A stretch of DNA of 64,000 nucleotides from Paracoccus sp. MA (lineage in GTDB: Bacteria > Pseudomonadota > Alphaproteobacteria > Rhodobacterales > Rhodobacteraceae), in assembly GCF_020990385.1 (NCBI RefSeq), contig NZ_CP087597.1, positions 1 to 64,000 on the forward strand, in the 5' to 3' direction. Position 1 is the first letter of the stretch. Each line of letters starts with the position of its first letter. The position numbers and the translations under genes are program-made. The notes beneath the pieces are model-generated. The model saw only the letters and a program-made list of their open reading frames with translations. It was not told the origin of the DNA and did no database searches. Positions 47,274 to 55,821 of this stretch are shown here, one piece after another.

Positions 47274-47906
47274 ATGACGGCGACGATACCGGCAAGACTG
47301 ACCCGCGCGGGCCTGGTTGCGACCGCGCGCATCCTCATCAGCCTGCGCGCCATCGACCTGCCGCCGCCGGGCGGCGCGCCGCGCATCCTGGTCGCGAACC
47401 ATGTCAGCCATGCCGATTTCGTGGCGCTGTGGTCGGCGCTGCCGAAGCCGCACCGGCTGCGCACCCGCCCGGTCGCCGGCGCCGATTACTGGGAACGCTC
47501 GGCCATCCGCCGCTGGATCGCCCATCAGGTGTTCCGCGCCGTGCTGATCGACCGCGACCCCGCCAGCCGCCGCGCCGATCCCGTCGAGACCGTGGCCGAG
47601 GTGCTGCGCGGCGGCGAGGACGTGATCTTCTTTCCCGAGGGCACGCGCAACCTGACCGACGCCCGGCTGCTGCCGCTGAAATCCGGCATCTACCACTTGG
47701 CCCGCGCCGTCCCCGAGGCCGAGATCGTGCCGGCCTGGATCCTGAATCTCGACCGCATCCTGCCCAAGGGCGCCTTCCTGCCGGTGCCGCTGAACTGCGC
47801 CGTGCGCTTCGGCAGCCCGATGCGGGTCGAGACCGGCGAGAGCCGCGAGGATTTCCTGCAACGCCTCGCCGCCGCGATGCTGGCGCTGGCCGAGGCGAAA
47901 GGCTGA
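47274..47906 (+). CDS. 1-acyl-sn-glycerol-3-phosphate acyltransferase (PlsC-like)
   Basis: This 210-residue PlsC-type acyltransferase has the catalytic NHxxxxD motif as NHVSHADF and the substrate motif FPEGTRN. It acylates lysophosphatidate or a related lyso-acceptor at the inner membrane. It is followed by a CdsA-like gene after three bases and a CDP-alcohol phosphatidyltransferase. The trio encodes three successive steps of phospholipid synthesis, probably a specialised set alongside the housekeeping enzymes. Confidence 0.87.
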   Translation: MTATIPARLTRAGLVATARILISLRAIDLPPPGGAPRILVANHVSHADFVALWSALPKPHRLRTRPVAGADYWERSAIRRWIAHQVFRAVLIDRDPASRRADPVETVAEVLRGGEDVIFFPEGTRNLTDARLLPLKSGIYHLARAVPEAEIVPAWILNLDRILPKGAFLPVPLNCAVRFGSPMRVETGESREDFLQRLAAAMLALAEAKG

Positions 47907-47909
47907 TCC

Positions 47910-48848
47910 ATGGACCGTTTTCATTCCCCCTCGGCCTTCTTCTTCTACGGGCTCTTCGCCTTCCTGATCCTGGCCTCGCTGGTGGCGCGGATGCTGATCC
48001 GCTCGGGGCGCGTCGCCGGGCCGACGGCGCAGAACCTCGCCGACCGCATCCGCGCCTGGTGGGTGATGATCGGCGTGCTGGCGCTGATCTTCACCCTGGG
48101 CGCCGGGGCGATCACGCTGTTCTTCGCGCTCTGCTCGATGGCGGCGCTGCGCGAATTCGCCACCATCACCCACACCCGGCGCGACGACCATGACGGGCTG
48201 GCCATCGCCTTCTACCTGATCCTGCCACTGCAATACCTGCTGGTCTATTTCCACGTGCCGGTCTTTGCCGCGCTGCTGATCCCGGTCTACAGCTTCCTGC
48301 TCTTGCCGGTCGTGACCGTGTTCAAGGGCGAGGTGCAGGGCTTCCTGACCCGGGTGTCAGAGACGCAATGGGGGCTGATGGTCTGCGTCTATTGCGTCTC
48401 GCATATCCCGGCGATCCTGACGCTGGACATTCCCGACTATCGCTACAGCGCCTTCACGCTGGTCGCCTGGCTGATCCTGGTGGTGCAGGCCTCAGACGTG
48501 CTGCAATATGTCTGGGGCAAGAGCATCGGCCGGCACCTGCTCGCCCCGCGCGTCTCGCCCTCGAAGACGGTCGAGGGGCTGGTCGGCGGCGTGCTCAGCG
48601 CCAGCGCGCTGGGTGTGGCGCTGACGCCCTTCACGCCGTTCCGCTGGTGGGAGGCGGGGCTGATCGCGCTGACCGTGACCACCTTCGGCTTCTTCGGCGG
48701 GCTGATCATGTCGGCGATCAAGCGCGACCGCGGCGTCAAGGACTGGGGCACGCTGGTGCAGGGGCATGGGGGCATCCTCGACCGGCTGGACAGCCTGGTG
48801 TTCTCGGCCCCGATCTTTCTGCACATTCTGGCATGGGGGTGGATGTGA
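47910..48848 (+). CDS. Phosphatidate cytidylyltransferase (CdsA-like)
   Basis: This 312-residue membrane enzyme makes CDP-diacylglycerol from phosphatidate and CTP. It has many hydrophobic helices and the CdsA signature: SAIKRDRGVKDWG, then GHGGILDRLDS. The N-terminal region differs from housekeeping CdsA and resembles E. coli YnbB, which likewise neighbours a CDP-alcohol phosphatidyltransferase (YnbA). The next gene starts 16 bases before its stop. Confidence 0.88.
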   Translation: MDRFHSPSAFFFYGLFAFLILASLVARMLIRSGRVAGPTAQNLADRIRAWWVMIGVLALIFTLGAGAITLFFALCSMAALREFATITHTRRDDHDGLAIAFYLILPLQYLLVYFHVPVFAALLIPVYSFLLLPVVTVFKGEVQGFLTRVSETQWGLMVCVYCVSHIPAILTLDIPDYRYSAFTLVAWLILVVQASDVLQYVWGKSIGRHLLAPRVSPSKTVEGLVGGVLSASALGVALTPFTPFRWWEAGLIALTVTTFGFFGGLIMSAIKRDRGVKDWGTLVQGHGGILDRLDSLVFSAPIFLHILAWGWM

Positions 48849-49492
48849 CCGAGGATTTCAGCCGGCGGCCGATCGCCAGCCGCAACACGAAATGGGCCGC
48901 CCATGTCACCCGGCGGCTGGTCGAGAAGGGCGTGGCCCCGAACCGCATCTCGGCCGGCTCGGTGCTGGCAGCGGCGCTGTCGGGCGGGGCCTTCGCCCTG
49001 TCCGCGCTGGTCGGGCCGGGCTGGGCGGCGGGGCTTCTGCTGGTGCTGGGCGCGGCCTTCTGCCAGCTGCGGCTGCTCTGCAACCTCTTCGACGGGCTGG
49101 TGGCGGTCGAGGGCGGCATGGGCACGCCGGACGGCGCCTTCTGGAACGAGGTGCCGGACCGGCTCTCGGACCTGATGATCCTTGCCGGCTTCGGCCTGGC
49201 GGCGGGTTGGCCGGCGCTGGGGCTGCTGGCCGGGGCGCTGGCGATCCTGACCGCATACCTGCGCGAATTCGGCCGCGCCTCGGGGCTCGGCTCGGATTTC
49301 TCGGGCCCGGGGGCCAAGGCGCACCGCATGGCCGCCGTGACGCTGGGCGCGCTGGCGCAGACCGGCGCCTGGATCGCCGGCGCGGGCTGGCCGGTGCTGG
49401 CCTGGGCGCTGGGGCTGGTGCTGGCGCTGACGGTGGCGACGATCATCCGCCGCAGCCGGCGCATCCTGTGCGGGCTGGCCGGCGGGGCGTGA
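48833..49492 (+). CDS. CDP-alcohol phosphatidyltransferase-like protein (YnbA-like)
   Basis: This 219-residue membrane protein has the CDP-alcohol phosphatidyltransferase fold. The motif is divergent: DGLVAVEGG replaces DGxxAR, then GAFWNEVPDRLSD keeps two aspartates but has Asn where the first distal Asp is usual. I believe a bacterial subgroup shares this form, so it may be normal for that group and not inactive. The start ATG at 48833 overlaps the CdsA-like gene by 16 bases; a GTG at 48839 is possible. Acceptor alcohol unknown. Confidence 0.8.
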   Translation: MGVDVTEDFSRRPIASRNTKWAAHVTRRLVEKGVAPNRISAGSVLAAALSGGAFALSALVGPGWAAGLLLVLGAAFCQLRLLCNLFDGLVAVEGGMGTPDGAFWNEVPDRLSDLMILAGFGLAAGWPALGLLAGALAILTAYLREFGRASGLGSDFSGPGAKAHRMAAVTLGALAQTGAWIAGAGWPVLAWALGLVLALTVATIIRRSRRILCGLAGGA

Positions 49493-49598
49493 AATCGGGG
49501 GTGGTCGCCGCCGTCCAGCGTGATAAGGGATAACCTCGCCAATTCCTTCGTGATACTGGCCGCTCAGCACGGACAATCAGACGACAGAGAACCCAGCC

Positions 49599-51437
49599 AT
49601 GCCCGCATATCGTTCCCGCACCACCACCCACGGCCGCAACATGGCGGGGGCCCGTGGCCTCTGGCGTGCGACCGGGGTGAAGAACAGCGATTTCGGCAAG
49701 CCCATCATCGCCATCGTGAACAGCTTCACGCAGTTCGTGCCGGGCCATGTACATCTGAAGGACCTGGGCCAGATGGTCGCGCGCGAGGTCGAGGCGGCGG
49801 GCGGCATCGCCAAGGAATTCAACACCATCGCGGTCGATGACGGCATCGCCATGGGCCATGACGGGATGCTGTATTCCCTGCCCTCGCGCGAACTGATCGC
49901 CGACTCGGTCGAATACATGGTCAACGCGCATTGCGCCGACGCCATGGTCTGCATCTCGAACTGCGACAAGATCACGCCGGGCATGCTGATGGCGGCGATG
50001 CGGCTGAACATCCCGGCGATCTTCGTCTCGGGCGGGCCGATGGAGGCGGGCAAGGTCACGCTGGGCGACGGGCGCAAGGTCTCGCTGGACCTGGTGGACG
50101 CCATGGTCGCGGCGGCCGACGACAAGGTCTCGGACGCGGACCTTGCCGCCATCGAAGAGGCCGCCTGCCCGACCTGCGGCTCCTGCTCGGGCATGTTCAC
50201 CGCCAATTCCATGAACTGCCTCAGCGAGGCGCTCGGCCTGTCGCTGCCCGGCAACGGCTCGACGCTGGCCACCCATGCCTTGCGCAAGAACCTGTTCCTG
50301 GAAGCCGGCCGCCGCATCGTCGAGGTGACGCGCCGCCATTACGAACAGGACGACGCTTCGGTCCTGCCGCGCGCCATCGCCAGCAAGGCGGCGTTCCGGA
50401 ACGCCATGTCGCTGGACATCGCCATGGGCGGCTCGACCAATACCGTGCTGCACCTCCTGGCCATCGCGCAGGAAGGCGGGGTCGATTTCACCATGGACGA
50501 CATCGACGCGCTGTCGCGCAAGGTGCCCTGCCTCTGCAAGGTCGCGCCGAACACCGCCAACGTGCATATGGAGGACGTCCACCGCGCCGGCGGCATCATG
50601 GCGATCCTTGGGGAACTGGACCGCGCCGGGCTGATCGACCGCGACTGCCCGACCGTACATGCCCCCACCATCGGCGCCGCCATCGACCAATGGGACATCG
50701 CCCGCAGCAACGACCCAGCTGCGCGCGAGCTGTTCCTGGCCGCGCCGGGCGGCGTGCCGACGCAGGTCGCCTTCAGCCAGACGACGCTCTGGCCCGACCT
50801 GGACCTCGACCGCGAAAAGGGCGTGATCCGCTCGGCCAAGGCGCCGTTCTCCAAGGATGGCGGGCTGGCGGTGCTGAAGGGCAATATCGCGCTGGACGGC
50901 TGCATCGTGAAGACCGCGGGCGTGGACGAATCGATCCTGGTGTTTTCCGGCCGGGCCAAGGTCTATGAAAGCCAGGACGCCGCGGTGTCCGGCATCCTGA
51001 CCGGCAAGGTCGAGGCCGGCGACGTGGTGGTCATCCGCTACGAAGGCCCCAAGGGCGGGCCGGGCATGCAGGAGATGCTGTATCCGACCAGCTACCTGAA
51101 ATCGAAAGGGCTGGGCAAGGCCTGCGCGCTGATCACCGACGGCCGTTTCTCGGGCGGCACCTCGGGCCTTTCCATCGGCCATGTCAGCCCCGAGGCGGCG
51201 GCCGGCGGCACCATCGGCCTGGTGCGCGACGGCGACCTGATCGAGATCGACATCCCCAACCGCTCGATCCGGCTGGCGGTGCCCGAGGACGAGCTGGCCG
51301 CGCGCCGCGCCGAGCAGGACGCCAAGGGCTGGAAGCCCGCGCAGCCGCGCCAGCGCCAGGTCTCGGCGGCGCTCAAGGTCTATGCGCAATTCGCCGCCTC
51401 GGCCGACAAGGGCGCGGTGCGCATCCTGCCCGACTGA
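49599..51437 (+). CDS. ilvD: Dihydroxy-acid dehydratase
   Basis: IlvD dehydrates dihydroxy-isovalerate and dihydroxy-methylvalerate in valine, leucine and isoleucine synthesis. The 612-residue protein begins with the close match [20 protein letters not shown] and has cluster cysteines in [10 protein letters not shown] and [11 protein letters not shown], as in the oxygen-sensitive [4Fe-4S] enzyme of E. coli. IlvD is closely related to Edd; the N-terminus clearly favours IlvD. It converges on pirin, and no other ilv gene is adjacent. Confidence 0.96.
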   Translation: MPAYRSRTTTHGRNMAGARGLWRATGVKNSDFGKPIIAIVNSFTQFVPGHVHLKDLGQMVAREVEAAGGIAKEFNTIAVDDGIAMGHDGMLYSLPSRELIADSVEYMVNAHCADAMVCISNCDKITPGMLMAAMRLNIPAIFVSGGPMEAGKVTLGDGRKVSLDLVDAMVAAADDKVSDADLAAIEEAACPTCGSCSGMFTANSMNCLSEALGLSLPGNGSTLATHALRKNLFLEAGRRIVEVTRRHYEQDDASVLPRAIASKAAFRNAMSLDIAMGGSTNTVLHLLAIAQEGGVDFTMDDIDALSRKVPCLCKVAPNTANVHMEDVHRAGGIMAILGELDRAGLIDRDCPTVHAPTIGAAIDQWDIARSNDPAARELFLAAPGGVPTQVAFSQTTLWPDLDLDREKGVIRSAKAPFSKDGGLAVLKGNIALDGCIVKTAGVDESILVFSGRAKVYESQDAAVSGILTGKVEAGDVVVIRYEGPKGGPGMQEMLYPTSYLKSKGLGKACALITDGRFSGGTSGLSIGHVSPEAAAGGTIGLVRDGDLIEIDIPNRSIRLAVPEDELAARRAEQDAKGWKPAQPRQRQVSAALKVYAQFAASADKGAVRILPD

Positions 51438-51528
51438 GGACGGCTGCCCCGGCAGCGCCGTTCTCGGGTCCATGCCGCCCGAGCCCCTCGCGCAGGGCCG
51501 GGCGCCGATCCGCCCCGGGGGACCGGCT

Positions 51529-52461
51529 TCAGGGCAGCGGGATATGTTCGTCGCGGTCGGTGGGCGGCAGGTCGAACAGCCCCTGCCCCCAATTCGCGGC
51601 GCGCCATTGTTCCTTGGCATGTTCGATGCGCTCGCGCGACGAGGCGACGAAGTTCCACCAGATGAAGCGCGGCCCGTTCAGCGTCGCGCCCCCCAGCGCC
51701 ATCAGCCGCGCGCCCCGCGGCCCGGCGGCGACGGTGATGCGGTCGCCGGGGCGGAACACCATCATCCGCCCGGATTCGAATTCCTGCCCGGCGATGCCGA
51801 CCGAGCCCTGGGTGATGTAGAGCCCGCGATCCTCGTGATCGTCGGGCAGCGGAAAGCGCGCGCCGGGCGCCAGCGTCACGTCCAGATAGAAGGTCTCGGA
51901 ATACAGCGTCGCCGGCGCCCGCTCGCCATAGGCATGGCCCAGGATCAGCCTGGCATGCACGCCCTCGGCCTCGATCTCGGGCAGCGCCTCCTTGCCGTGA
52001 TGCTCGAAGATCGGCGCCATGTCCTCGCGATCCTCGGGCAGGGCGATCCAGGTCTGGATGCCGAACAGCCCGTGCGGCCCGGCGCGGCCCGCGGCCGAGG
52101 TGCGCTCGGAATGGGTCACGCCCCGGCCCGCCACCATCCAGTTGACCGCGCCGGGCAGGATCACCTGATCGCTGCCGATGCTGTCGCGGTGATGGAAATC
52201 GCCGCGATAGAGATAGGTCACCGTGCCCAGCCCGATATGCGGATGCGGGCGGATGTCGATGCCCTGCCCGGTCAGGAACTCGGCCGGCCCGGCCTGGTCG
52301 AAGAAGATGAACGGCCCGACCATCTGCCGCTTCGGCGCGGGCAGGGCCCGGCGCACCTCGAAGCCGCCGATGTCGCGGGCCCGCGGGATGATCAGCGTCT
52401 CGATCTGGTCCATGCCGGCCGCATCGGGGCAGCCGGGGGTCAGGGCGGGGTTCCAGCTCAT
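51529..52461 (-). CDS. Pirin family protein
   Basis: This 310-residue bicupin protein has the iron ligands in RPHPHIGLGTVTYLYRG and GRGVTHSER. Pirins act as quercetin dioxygenases or redox-sensitive co-regulators; in Serratia pirin binds pyruvate dehydrogenase. AAGGAG precedes the ATG at 52461, and it follows gntK by 28 bases on the same strand, so it is probably the third gene of the gluconate operon, an uncommon pairing. Confidence 0.9.
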   Translation of the reverse strand: MSWNPALTPGCPDAAGMDQIETLIIPRARDIGGFEVRRALPAPKRQMVGPFIFFDQAGPAEFLTGQGIDIRPHPHIGLGTVTYLYRGDFHHRDSIGSDQVILPGAVNWMVAGRGVTHSERTSAAGRAGPHGLFGIQTWIALPEDREDMAPIFEHHGKEALPEIEAEGVHARLILGHAYGERAPATLYSETFYLDVTLAPGARFPLPDDHEDRGLYITQGSVGIAGQEFESGRMMVFRPGDRITVAAGPRGARLMALGGATLNGPRFIWWNFVASSRERIEHAKEQWRAANWGQGLFDLPPTDRDEHIPLP

Positions 52462-52489
52462 TGCGGCCTCTCCTTCTTCCTGCCGCGAT

Positions 52490-53005
52490 TCAGCCGTCCA
52501 GTTCCAGCAGGCGCAGCGCCTCGCGCAGCTGATCCTCGACCGACAGGGCCATGTCGACCACCACGCCGTCCTCGTCGGCGGCCAGCGGCTCCAGCGTCGC
52601 CAGTTGCGAATCCAGCAGCTTGGCGGGAAAGAAATGCCCCGCGCGATGCGAGAGCCGGCTTTCCAGCAGCGCGCGCGTGCCATGCACGTGCAGGAAGCGC
52701 ACGACCGGCGCCCCCTCGCGCAGGATGTCGCGATAGGCCCGCTTCAGCGACGAGCAGCCCATGACCGAGGACTGGCCGCGCGCCTCGTTGCGGGCGATCT
52801 CGGCGGCCAGCGCCCGCAGCCAGGGCGCGCGGTCGTCGTCGTCCAGCGGAATGCCGGCGCGCATCTTGGCGACATTGGCCTCGGGGTGGAAGCTGTCGCC
52901 CTCGACGAAGGGCCAGCCCAGATGCCGGGCCAGCGCCTCGCCCGTGGTGCTTTTCCCGCAGCCCGAGACGCCCATCACCACGATATGCTGCACCGCGCCC
53001 TTCAC
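52490..53005 (-). CDS. gntK: Gluconokinase
   Basis: This 171-residue P-loop kinase phosphorylates gluconate to 6-phosphogluconate. Walker A is GVSGCGKST near residue 12, followed by EGDSFHPEANVAKM, DDDRAPWL and SRLSHRAGHFFP, all family hallmarks. The GTG at 53005 was chosen because it overlaps the permease stop as GTGA; a GTG at 53014 is also in frame. Product would enter the Entner-Doudoroff or pentose phosphate pathway. Confidence 0.93.
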   Translation of the reverse strand: MKGAVQHIVVMGVSGCGKSTTGEALARHLGWPFVEGDSFHPEANVAKMRAGIPLDDDDRAPWLRALAAEIARNEARGQSSVMGCSSLKRAYRDILREGAPVVRFLHVHGTRALLESRLSHRAGHFFPAKLLDSQLATLEPLAADEDGVVVDMALSVEDQLREALRLLELDG

Positions 53006-54378
53006 AGCAGCCACCAGCCGATCAGCGCGAAGCCGAAGGCGATGCTGCCCAGCAGCGTCTCCATCACCGTCCAGGTCTTCAGCGTGGTCTTTTCGTCCAT
53101 CTCCAGGAACCGCCCGACCAGCCAGAAGCCCGAATCGTTGAAATGGCTCAGCACCGTGGCGCCGCCGGCGATGGCCACCACCAGGAAACAGCGGTCGAAT
53201 TCGGAAAGCCCCGTGGTCGCCGCCACCGTGGGCGCGATCAGCCCGGCGGTGGTGGTCAGCGCTACCGTAGCCGAGCCCTGCGCCACCCGCAGCGCCATCG
53301 AGATGACGAAGGCCGCGACGATCAGCGGCATGCCCACCGCGTCGAGGCTGGAGGCCAGCGCCTCGCCGATGCCGCTGGCGCGCAGCACGCCGCCGAACAT
53401 GCCGCCCGCGCCGGTGACCAGGATGATGGCGCAGATCGGCGCCAGCGCGCCGTCCATGATCTTCTCGATCTCGGCCGCGCCGCGGCCCCGGCCCAGCAGC
53501 GCCATGGCGACCAGCACGGTGATGAGCAGCGCGATGGGCGTCTGCCCGATCAGCCGCAGGACCGTGACCCAGCCCGCACCGCCATCCACCACCCCGGCCG
53601 TCGCCAGCGTCCCCAGCCCGGTGTTCAGGAAGATCAGCACCAGCGGCAGCAGCAGCACCAGCATCACGGTGCCGAAGCTTGGCGGGATGCGGTCATGGCT
53701 GCTGTCGTCGACCGCGCCCAGGATCTGCGGGATCGGCAGCACGAAGCGCCGCCCGGCCCAAAGCCCGAACAGATAGCTGCCGAAGAACCAGGTCGGCAGC
53801 GCGACGACCAGCCCGACCAGCACCAGCAGGCCGATATCGGCCCCCAGCAGGTCGCCCGCCGCCACCGGCCCCGGATGCGGCGGCAGCAGCGCATGCATGG
53901 CCGCGAAGGCCCCCGCCGCCGGCAGCGCGTAAAGCAGCACCGAGCCGCCGAAGCGATAGGCTACGCTGAAGATGATCGGCAGCATCACCACCAGCCCGGC
54001 ATCGAAGAAGATCGGAAAGCCGAACAGCAGCGAGGCCACGCCCAGCGCAAAGGGTGCGCGCTCGGCGCCGAACTGGCCGATCAGCCGGTCCGCCAGCACC
54101 TGCGCGCCGCCGGTGATCTCCAGCAGCCGCCCGATCATGGCGCCAAAGCCCACCAGCAGGGCCACCGTGGCCAGGGTCGAGCCGAAGCCCTGCAGCAGCG
54201 TCGGGATCACGTCGGCCAGGGGAATGCCCGCGACCATGGCGGTCATCAGGCTGACCAGCACCAGCGAGACAAAGGCATGCAGCCGGAACCGCATGATCAG
54301 GACCAGCAGGACAAGCACCGCCGCCAGGGCGATGAACAACAGCATGGCCGTGCTGTAAGCGGGCTCGACAGAATTCAT
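53002..54378 (-). CDS. gntP: Gluconate permease (GntP family)
   Basis: This 458-residue inner-membrane gluconate:proton symporter has about 12-14 helices. GFPIFFDAGLVVMLPI and the HPGPVAAGDLLGADIG loop are GntP-family hallmarks, as is the C-terminal SHFNDSGFWLVGRFLEM. GGAGGAG precedes the ATG. It is the first gene of gntP-gntK-pirin, with a probable repressor palindrome 85 bases upstream of the start. Confidence 0.94.
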   Translation of the reverse strand: MNSVEPAYSTAMLLFIALAAVLVLLVLIMRFRLHAFVSLVLVSLMTAMVAGIPLADVIPTLLQGFGSTLATVALLVGFGAMIGRLLEITGGAQVLADRLIGQFGAERAPFALGVASLLFGFPIFFDAGLVVMLPIIFSVAYRFGGSVLLYALPAAGAFAAMHALLPPHPGPVAAGDLLGADIGLLVLVGLVVALPTWFFGSYLFGLWAGRRFVLPIPQILGAVDDSSHDRIPPSFGTVMLVLLLPLVLIFLNTGLGTLATAGVVDGGAGWVTVLRLIGQTPIALLITVLVAMALLGRGRGAAEIEKIMDGALAPICAIILVTGAGGMFGGVLRASGIGEALASSLDAVGMPLIVAAFVISMALRVAQGSATVALTTTAGLIAPTVAATTGLSEFDRCFLVVAIAGGATVLSHFNDSGFWLVGRFLEMDEKTTLKTWTVMETLLGSIAFGFALIGWWLL

Positions 54379-54462
54379 GAAACTCCTCCAGCGGAATGGT
54401 TTGGGTCAGCCTGCGATCTGGTGCTGCCGCGCCTCCTCCGGGGGTTCGCGGCAGCTTTGGGT

Positions 54463-54476
54463 TGTTAGCGTTAACA
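54463..54476. promoter_or_regulatory. LacI/GntR-type operator upstream of gntP
   Basis: TGTTAGCGTTAACA is a near-perfect palindrome (TGTTA and TAACA arms) with the central CG typical of LacI-family operators. It resembles the gluconate repressor site TGTTACCGGTAACA of enteric bacteria. It lies 85 bases before gntP. No LacI-family gene is in the window, so the repressor must be encoded elsewhere. Confidence 0.65.
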
Positions 54477-54505
54477 CGTGCCGGACGAAAGGTTAAGAGG
54501 CTTCG

Positions 54506-54772
54506 CTAGCGCCGCGCCGCGCTGGCCAGATGGTCGTGCAGCAGGCGCATCTCGTCCGACAGGGCCAGTTCCAGCGCCGCCTCGGGGCCGGGAACCACGC
54601 CGGGATCTTCCTGCCCGTCCAGCATCACCTCGCGATCTTCCAGCCATCGCAGCATCTCGGCCCGGACGCTTTCGGGCGAAAGGTCCAGCAGCCTCTCAAG
54701 CGTGCGGCGATGCGCGATCATCCGGCCCTCGATGCCGTCGATCCGGGCGGCCAGCCTGTCCATCCTGTCCAT
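54506..54772 (-). CDS. Small hypothetical charged protein
   Basis: This 88-residue protein starts MDRMDRLAARIDGIEGRM and is rich in charged residues with a heptad-like N-terminal helix, then an acidic, helical C-terminus. I do not recognise a family. GGGAGA sits before the ATG. It lies between the gluconate operator and the FadR-family regulator, downstream of that regulator on the same strand, and could be co-transcribed with it across a 61-base gap. Confidence 0.6.
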   Translation of the reverse strand: MDRMDRLAARIDGIEGRMIAHRRTLERLLDLSPESVRAEMLRWLEDREVMLDGQEDPGVVPGPEAALELALSDEMRLLHDHLASAARR

Positions 54773-54833
54773 GCCATCTCCCTGCGGTTGTTGGGAATCA
54801 TGATGGCACAGAAGCCGGAACCGGCAAACCCGT

Positions 54834-55607
54834 TCAGTTGCGCGCGGTCAGGCTGCCGCCCTCGATGCGGCGCAACGAGATTTCCAGCCGCGCCTCGGCG
54901 GCCATGATCTCGGCGCGGACGCGCTTGGTATAGCTCATGTGATCCTGGGCGGCACGGGCCGCCGCCTCGGGGTCGCGGGCCATGATCGCGTCGTGGATGG
55001 CGCGGTGCTGGGCGCGCAGCACGTCGCGCACCTCGGGCCGGGCATAAAGCTTTTCGCGGTTGTGGAACACGCCCTTGCGCAGCATGCCCGACAGCGCCCG
55101 CATGATCTGCAGCAGCACGATGTTGTGGCTGGCCTCGTAGACCGCGATATGCAGGTCGACATCGGCCTCGGCCTCGTGGCGGGGATCGGCCTCCTCATGG
55201 GCCAGGTCGATGCGCTCCATGCAGCGGGCCAGCGTCGCGCGGTCCACGTCATTGGCCCGCGTCGCGGCCAGGCTTGCCGCCATGCCCTCCAGCGTGCCGC
55301 GCAGTTCCAGATAGTCGTCCACCACCTCCCCGCGCGAGGCCATCAACTCGACCAGCGGATCGGTGATGCTGGTGGCCAGCGCCGCCACACGCCGCCCGCC
55401 GGCCGGATCGGCGACGATCAGCCCCTTTTCTTCCAGCATGCGGATGCCTTGGCGCAAAGTCGGGCGCGAGACGTTCAGGCGCAGCGCCATCTCGCGCTCG
55501 GGCAGCAGCGGGTCGCCGGGACGCAGCGAGCCTTCGAGAATCAGGTCCTCGATATGCCGGGCGGTGGTTTCCGCGGCGGGGGGACCTTTGTTCACTTCGC
55601 TGGCCAT
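54834..55607 (-). CDS. FadR-family GntR regulator of the lactate genes
   Basis: This 257-residue regulator has an N-terminal GntR winged helix (about 10-75, LPEREMALRLNVSRPTLRQG) and a C-terminal all-helical FCD effector domain with metal-binding residues in the VDLHIAVYEASHN region. It is divergent from dld-lldP-lutABC, as PdhR/LldR-type regulators usually are, so it probably senses lactate or a related acid. AAGGAG precedes the MASEVNKG start at 55607; the longer in-frame reading to 55727 crosses the operator. Name left open. Confidence 0.85.
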   Translation of the reverse strand: MASEVNKGPPAAETTARHIEDLILEGSLRPGDPLLPEREMALRLNVSRPTLRQGIRMLEEKGLIVADPAGGRRVAALATSITDPLVELMASRGEVVDDYLELRGTLEGMAASLAATRANDVDRATLARCMERIDLAHEEADPRHEAEADVDLHIAVYEASHNIVLLQIMRALSGMLRKGVFHNREKLYARPEVRDVLRAQHRAIHDAIMARDPEAAARAAQDHMSYTKRVRAEIMAAEARLEISLRRIEGGSLTARN

Positions 55608-55710
55608 GCTCGACTCCTTCGGGGACTGCCGGGATTTCAGGGCTTTAGCCTGCGGCATCCGGCCTTGAAAGATAGCTGAATCGCCCGATCTGGTGCAATC
55701 GATTTCCCGC

Positions 55711-55740
55711 TTGACCCAAATGGTCAAATTATTTTACCAA
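55711..55740. promoter_or_regulatory. Candidate FadR/LldR-type operator between regulator and dld
   Basis: The AT-rich gap contains TTGACCcaaatGGTCAA (55711-55727), six-base inverted arms, and overlapping TGGT (55721-55724) with ACCA (55736-55739). FadR-family regulators such as LldR and PdhR bind TGGT-N-ACCA type sites. Position between divergent genes fits repression of both. The TTGACC could also be a -35 element for dld. Confidence 0.55.
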
Positions 55741-55821
55741 GACAGAGGGGAAGGTAAAGCGATCTGCTCATGCCGTGCCATGCGGCGCGGAGCCTGCCCC
55801 CCATGACGGGAGGGGAAAGCC

